Of a stretch of DNA of 64,000 nucleotides, positions 59,963 through 64,000 are shown one piece after another. Location: NCBI GenBank assembly GCA_902492895.1, contig CABUNG010000004.1, forward strand, positions 1-64,000. Direction: 5' to 3'. The translations under genes and the position numbers were made by a program. The notes under the pieces are model-generated. The model saw only the letters and a program-made list of their open reading frames with translations, made no database searches and had not been told where the DNA came from. Each line of letters opens with the position of its first letter. Position 1 is the first letter of the stretch. This DNA comes from an uncultured Oscillospiraceae bacterium (lineage in GTDB: Bacteria; Bacillota; Clostridia; Oscillospirales; Acutalibacteraceae).

Positions 59963-61438
59963 TTATTTTCCGTATATGCCGATTCCGTATTTCTGGCAGA
60001 TCTTTTTATGCTGATCAAATGTCTTGGAATAGAAATACTGCGGCACGTCGTCGATATACGCCGTCGCAAAGAAATAGCACTTCTGGATATCCGCATCCTC
60101 GGACGGTTCCACAACCGCCCGAATGGCCGCCAGTCCCGGATTGTTGATGGGACCGATCGGCAGTCCTTCCCGCTCGTACGTATTATAAGCCTTTACGAAC
60201 ACGGCTCCGCCGCCCTCGCCCGGAACCAAATTTTTGGCATAGAGGCTGGTGGAATCGCATTCCAGGCGGGGATAGGTGCCGGGATTGGCCAAACGATTCT
60301 GCAGAACACGGGAAACCTTGTTCATATTATCGGTATCGGCCGCTTCTCCCTGGATGATGGACGCGAGGGTGATCGCCTGATCGATCGTCATCCCCCGGGC
60401 TTTGATGGCTGATTTCAGGCTGGTGTCCACGCGGCTGTTGAAGTTATCCAAAAACTTGCGGATGACGCTTTCCGCCGAACTACCCGTATAGAATTCATAC
60501 GTGTCGGGGAACAGATACCCCTCCAGCGGATAGACCCGCCCGGTATCGGTCGTGGGCAGATCTTTGAGGAATTCGTAATCATACGACATATTGTTCGCCG
60601 CCGTAAAGAAATCGGTGCGGGAACAGACGTTGTTTTCTTCCAGGCGGTCGGCGATTTTATTGAGCGTAAACCCTTCCGGAATCACCACCGAGACCACTTC
60701 GCGGGGCTTTCCTGTGCTCATGGTTTCAATGAGAACCTGATAGCCCATATTCGGCGTCAGGCTGAACGTACCCGGCTTCAAGGTGCCGTCCGCATTGGTC
60801 ACTTTCGCATACAGGCGGAAAATGAACGGCTGATCGATCAACCCGTTTTCTTTCAGGATCTTGGCAATCGTTTCCGTCGAAGCCCCGTCCGGGATGGTCA
60901 CATCCACCACCACATCGGATTTGTTGAGGCCGGTCAGATCGATACCGCCCGAAATGGCAAAATAGGCGAGCGTCACCGAGAGGACCAACACCGCCGCCGC
61001 ATAAATTACACCGCGGATGCAGCCCCATGTCGTCCGGTCTTTGGCTTTTTTCTTCGGCTTTTTAGCAGAAGCCCGATTCTCGGGTACTTCGGTCTGCTCT
61101 TCGGCAATCAAGGGCACCGTCTGGACTTCCGGACCGGTCTCCTCCGGCGCCGCCGTTGTCTCCAGCTCCAGCGAAAGCGGTTCAAGAGGTTCTTGGGGGG
61201 CTGAAGCCGCCTGCATGGGAGGCGGTGCGGCCGCACCCACCGCAGGCGGCACATCGCCGTATTCTTCGTCGAGATCGAGCTGCAGCCGGAATCCGGACAC
61301 CTTGGCTTTCCGCTCCTCCGCGATATCCTCGGGCGCCCGGACCGGCTGGGGTTGGGAAGGCGTCTGGCGCGAGCGCTTTTCCGCCTCAATGTCCTCGATG
61401 AGGCGGTCGATATCCTTCTCTCTCTGATCGTCCGTCAT
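59963..61438 (-). CDS. mltG: Endolytic murein transglycosylase MltG
   Basis: The 491-residue protein has an unusually long acidic, Pro- and Ala-rich cytoplasmic head (about 145 residues), one membrane segment (about 147-167), a LysM-like region and the YceG/MltG catalytic domain with EGYLFPDTYEF and LASIIQGEA with the catalytic Glu. MltG cuts nascent glycan strands and sets their length. AGGAGG lies 9 bases before the ATG. Its partner PBP is encoded downstream. Confidence 0.93.
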   Translation of the reverse strand: MTDDQREKDIDRLIEDIEAEKRSRQTPSQPQPVRAPEDIAEERKAKVSGFRLQLDLDEEYGDVPPAVGAAAPPPMQAASAPQEPLEPLSLELETTAAPEETGPEVQTVPLIAEEQTEVPENRASAKKPKKKAKDRTTWGCIRGVIYAAAVLVLSVTLAYFAISGGIDLTGLNKSDVVVDVTIPDGASTETIAKILKENGLIDQPFIFRLYAKVTNADGTLKPGTFSLTPNMGYQVLIETMSTGKPREVVSVVIPEGFTLNKIADRLEENNVCSRTDFFTAANNMSYDYEFLKDLPTTDTGRVYPLEGYLFPDTYEFYTGSSAESVIRKFLDNFNSRVDTSLKSAIKARGMTIDQAITLASIIQGEAADTDNMNKVSRVLQNRLANPGTYPRLECDSTSLYAKNLVPGEGGGAVFVKAYNTYEREGLPIGPINNPGLAAIRAVVEPSEDADIQKCYFFATAYIDDVPQYFYSKTFDQHKKICQKYGIGIYGK

Positions 61439-61568
61439 AGCATTTTCCTCCTAGCAAGCCATACGGGATGAGCAGGGACATTCGATGTCCTTCCCCGCCC
61501 CCCTTTGGGCCCATAACGATGGCCGGGCCTTTCCTGACTTGATTGATCGCGTCCGCGCGAAACCGAAC
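61439..61568 (-). other. Gap with coding-like stretch between fthC and mltG
   Basis: No gene can be supported here. In the same frame as fthC and directly after its TGA, the sequence reads INQVRKGPAIVMGPKGGG and on to GHRMSLLIPYGLL without a stop until past the mltG start. It has no start codon with a ribosome binding site. GGACATTCGATGTCC (61477-61491) is a palindrome within it. Confidence 0.3.
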
Positions 61569-62132
61569 TCAGCGGACGGTCCGGCGCAGATACCGTTCCG
61601 TAACCAAGAGATCCGCCGGGCGGTCAAAGCGGCCGTGCGGCAGCTTGCGGCGCACGCAGTCGCTGTAGCAGATCCCCACCATGTCGCCGCCGAAATGCGC
61701 CAGGAAACGGTCGTAATACCCTTTGCCGTATCCCAGCCGGTAACCTCTCCAATCATAACACAATGCCGGGATCAAACACAAGCCGTGTTCGAAATTTGTT
61801 ACCAACGTATCGGGATGCGGTTCCGGTTCCAGCACCCCGAAGGTCCCGGGAACCAGGTCTTCCAGCCCGGCGATGCGGTAAAACTCCATCTGTCTCGTCC
61901 CCGGAACGCAGCGGGGAACCGCGACGCATTTGCCGTCGTCCAGGGCCCGGCGGATGATCGCGTGGGTATCCACTTCGATCGGCGTCGAGACATACGCCAG
62001 CAGCAAATCGTTCTGTTTATACTGCCACAGGGAGGTCACCCGCTTCATGATCGCCTCATCAAAGCGGCTCTTCTGTGCGGGATCCATCCGGCGCCGATAG
62101 TCTTTGTACTGCTCTCTCATGACGGCCTTCAT
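61569..62132 (-). CDS. 5-formyltetrahydrofolate cyclo-ligase
   Basis: The 187-residue enzyme converts 5-formyl-THF to 5,10-methenyl-THF with ATP. It has LAYVSTPIEVDT, VAVPRCVPGTRQMEFY and the signature RLGYGKGYYDRFL. The ATG at 62130-62132 has AGGGG 11 bases upstream. An ATG eight codons earlier overlaps the DJ-1 gene and has no ribosome binding site. The gene feeds the folate pool used by fmt. Confidence 0.94.
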   Translation of the reverse strand: MKAVMREQYKDYRRRMDPAQKSRFDEAIMKRVTSLWQYKQNDLLLAYVSTPIEVDTHAIIRRALDDGKCVAVPRCVPGTRQMEFYRIAGLEDLVPGTFGVLEPEPHPDTLVTNFEHGLCLIPALCYDWRGYRLGYGKGYYDRFLAHFGGDMVGICYSDCVRRKLPHGRFDRPADLLVTERYLRRTVR

Positions 62133-62146
62133 GGGCCGGATATCCC

Positions 62147-62686
62147 CTACCGACATTGCATCGAAGCGCGCAGTTTCGCGGCCATGTCGGGGGAAACCAG
62201 CTGAGAGACGAGTTCCAGCGCGAACGCCATGGCCGTACCGGCTCCTTTGGAGGTTACGAACGGCAGGTCCGTGACCACCGGCTGGTCGCAGAGGACCGCG
62301 CCGCAGAGCTCTTCTTCAAATCCGGGGAAACAAACGGCCCTGCGGTTTTCGAGCAGGCCTTTATGTCCCAATATGGACGGTGCGGCACAGATCGCGGCGA
62401 TGAGCGCGCCGTTCACAAGCGCGAATTCGATCATGCGCTGGACGGCATCCGCCTTTTCGAGATGCAGCGTGCCCGGCATACCGCCCGGCAGCACCACCGC
62501 CTGCAGGTCTTTGGTAGGAATCCGGCCGTCGTCCGTATCGGTTCCGACCAAAATGCCGTGAGCACCGCGGATAAGTTTATCCCCGATTCCCACCGTCACG
62601 ACCTCCAGTTCCGCCCGACGCAGAACATCCACCACCGTCAGCGCCTCGATTTCTTCAAAGCCATCCGCCAAAAACACTAAAACCAT
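62147..62686 (-). CDS. DJ-1/PfpI family protein (YajL/ThiJ-like)
   Basis: The 179-residue protein has the nucleophilic Cys in AAICAAPSIL, the Glu of FEEIEALTVVDVLRRA and the GGMPGTLHL loop. Family members act as chaperones or deglycases. Length is normal for the single-domain type. Its gene is 14 bases from the cyclo-ligase start and in the same operon. Confidence 0.93.
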   Translation of the reverse strand: MVLVFLADGFEEIEALTVVDVLRRAELEVVTVGIGDKLIRGAHGILVGTDTDDGRIPTKDLQAVVLPGGMPGTLHLEKADAVQRMIEFALVNGALIAAICAAPSILGHKGLLENRRAVCFPGFEEELCGAVLCDQPVVTDLPFVTSKGAGTAMAFALELVSQLVSPDMAAKLRASMQCR

Positions 62687-62707
62687 CTTGATTTGACACC
62701 ACCATAT

Positions 62708-63577
62708 TCAATCTAAAGCCAGCCCCATATAAGGCCTGCAGGAAGCGGCGCTCTCGAGCAGCCGCCGTCCCTCTTCATTCAAAGGGTACCACAAACCGAA
62801 CCCATCCTCCTCCGGATTCGCCGTCGGCTTCGACGGCATCCGGCAGAGGATATCCGGCAGCTGGAACTGCGCATGCAGAGACGCCAGACAGGCGCCGGTC
62901 CGTTCCGGCGGGCAGAGGAGTTCGCGTATGAAGAGCGTCTCGCCGTCCGGCTCACATAACGCGCAGCCGGAGATACCGTCGAACGCAAAGCCGCCGCCTC
63001 CGGCCTTTTCCGCCATCCGCTGGGCAAACGCTGTCCAGCGCTCATCCCAGAGCACGTGGGCGGGACCGGAGGAGAGGGCGGCTTCCCGCGCCGCGCCATA
63101 ATCCCGAACCCTGTGAAGCTGCGGGAACCCGGCCGTCTCGTTCAGGCGGCCGCTGAAGAAGCGGCGTTCCTGCGCCCGGAAAAACGGACGATACCCCAGC
63201 CTACGATAATAATCTGAAAGGGGCGGCGACGCCGGACGCAGAAAAGAGGCCGTCTGGCCGCGCTCCCGGCCGATTTCGAAGGCTGTTTCCAGCAGGGTAC
63301 GGCACAACCCGCGGCCCCGATAGGCTGGAAGCGTCGCCGCCGCGTAGATATACTGAACGGGATACAGCCCCGCATCCGTCCGGTACTGCTGGGCCAGCAG
63401 GAACACCATCGACACGGGAATCCCGTCCCGTTCGATCACCAGCGCATCCGTCTCCAGCGTCACCCGGTCGAACACCGCCTGGACCGTCTCCACGGTATCC
63501 CCTGGAAAACAGGCAAGCCACAGATCCGTCAGGACATCTCGGTCTCCCTGACAGGCAAAGCGCGGCGTTTCGTCCAT
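62708..63577 (-). CDS. GNAT family N-acetyltransferase
   Basis: The 289-residue protein has an N-terminal GNAT domain with AATLPAYRGRGLCRTLLE, where the Arg/Gly loop binds acetyl-CoA, and FEIGRERGQTASFLRPAS, DYYRRLGYRPF. The C-terminal half looks like a second, degenerate domain as in Eis-like enzymes. Substrate is unknown. The ATG at 63575-63577 follows GGAGAAGGA closely. It is 17 bases after the upstream stop. Confidence 0.87.
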   Translation of the reverse strand: MDETPRFACQGDRDVLTDLWLACFPGDTVETVQAVFDRVTLETDALVIERDGIPVSMVFLLAQQYRTDAGLYPVQYIYAAATLPAYRGRGLCRTLLETAFEIGRERGQTASFLRPASPPLSDYYRRLGYRPFFRAQERRFFSGRLNETAGFPQLHRVRDYGAAREAALSSGPAHVLWDERWTAFAQRMAEKAGGGGFAFDGISGCALCEPDGETLFIRELLCPPERTGACLASLHAQFQLPDILCRMPSKPTANPEEDGFGLWYPLNEEGRRLLESAASCRPYMGLALD

Positions 63578-63594
63578 AGCGCGTCCTTCTCCGT

Positions 63595-64000
63595 TCACTT
63601 GATCTGCGTACAGGTATATTTTTCCAAAATCATCGCCGGATGGTACGACAGCTTAGCCTTGCGCAGCCCTTCGATATTCAGATCATTTTCACGATTGAGG
63701 AACGCATACTCCCCGAGCGTGGAGGCAAATTCCCGGTTGATCACGGCATAAGCGCCCGGATAAGCCGGCAGGGCCTTTTCCACTTGAATATCGAACACCC
63801 GGTCGTTGATGGGAGAACCGAACGTAAAGGCCGCGACCCGGCCGTCCACGCGGATCAGCCCGCCCCGGACGGACAGGGCCTCGCGATTGCGCAGTACTTC
63901 CCGAATCGCGCAGTTTTCGGTTTTCAGGCCTTTGTCCCGGCAGTTACCCTTCTGGCGGCACCACTCGGTCGCCATCGCCTCGACCTCCGCCGTATTGCGG
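63595..64000 (-). CDS. DUF2156 protein, 5' end beyond window
   Basis: The last 135 codons of a protein of the DUF2156 family, related to the catalytic domain of MprF-like lysylphosphatidylglycerol synthases. The segments AFTFGSPINDRVFDIQVEKA, AVINREFASTL and LRKAKLSYHPAMILEKY are typical of the fold's end. The frame is open through the window edge, so the start is not visible. Soluble DUF2156 proteins are common next to GNAT genes in Clostridia. Confidence 0.85.
   Translation of the reverse strand, partial: RNTAEVEAMATEWCRQKGNCRDKGLKTENCAIREVLRNREALSVRGGLIRVDGRVAAFTFGSPINDRVFDIQVEKALPAYPGAYAVINREFASTLGEYAFLNRENDLNIEGLRKAKLSYHPAMILEKYTCTQIK

Noticed and set aside
1..64000. CRISPR arrays, prophage, insertion sequences, rRNA operons
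   Set aside because: I looked for regularly spaced repeats, transposase or integrase motifs and conserved rRNA or tRNA stretches on both strands and saw none.

Overview
The window reads as a chromosomal segment of an endospore-forming, Gram-positive member of the Clostridia, most like the Oscillospiraceae/Ruminococcaceae side of the group. The evidence is: a SpoVM homologue next to thiN and rsgA, the YtfJ/GerW sporulation protein, the Firmicutes order yicC-remA-gmk-rpoZ-priA-def-fmt-yugP-rsmB-rlmN-stp-prkC-rsgA-thiN, a T-box in front of alaS, LCP and PrkC proteins, moderately high GC, strong GGAGG ribosome binding sites and frequent GTG/TTG starts. I see no phage, insertion sequence, CRISPR array, rRNA or tRNA gene. 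The species cannot be named from the sequence alone.

Layout. 1-5.9 kb is a carbohydrate-active block: a secreted protein cut by the window edge, a GH32 fructosidase lipoprotein, a cytoplasmic GH123-like/DUF4091 protein and, divergently, a GH3 N-acetylhexosaminidase lipoprotein. 5.9-11.5 kb holds an EAL phosphodiesterase with a degenerate GGDEF domain, an LCP cell-wall ligase, a HAD phosphatase remnant and a CofE-like ligase behind a long structured leader. 11.5-25.6 kb is the large leftward housekeeping operon, followed by a 50-residue membrane protein and a 29-residue SpoVM. 25.6-29 kb is a three-gene biotin-dependent carboxyltransferase operon with a near-consensus promoter. 29-34.7 kb is the conserved M50 protease-scpA-scpB-DUF2953-ytfJ-dacF-rluB cluster.

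34.8-40.3 kb is the main rightward stretch: rpmB, ppa, then a nicotinamidase-like hydrolase, pncB, an atypical OmpR-type regulator, a PflX-type radical SAM protein and a sirtuin, which together suggest an NAD salvage and use module. 40.3-49.6 kb runs leftward: a fused EndoQ-like nuclease/UvrD helicase, a DUF4173 membrane protein, and an operon of aminotransferase, trpS, a DUF3825-like protein and a lipoprotein. gltX is divergent from that operon across interleaved promoters. 51.7-58.1 kb holds a MerR regulator with a 19-bp-spacer promoter and the T-box-controlled alaS-HIT-exonuclease-DUF2752-HAD operon. 58.2-64 kb holds a class B penicillin-binding protein, mltG, formyl-THF cyclo-ligase, a DJ-1 protein, a GNAT acetyltransferase and a DUF2156 protein cut by the edge.

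The genes mostly serve translation and its quality control, cell-wall growth and its Ser/Thr kinase control, chromosome segregation and sporulation. The most unusual items are the EndoQ-UvrD fusion, the transcarboxylase-like gene trio without biotin carboxylase, the NAD/sirtuin cluster, the truncated-receiver regulator, the two very small proteins beside thiN and the leader of the CofE-like gene.
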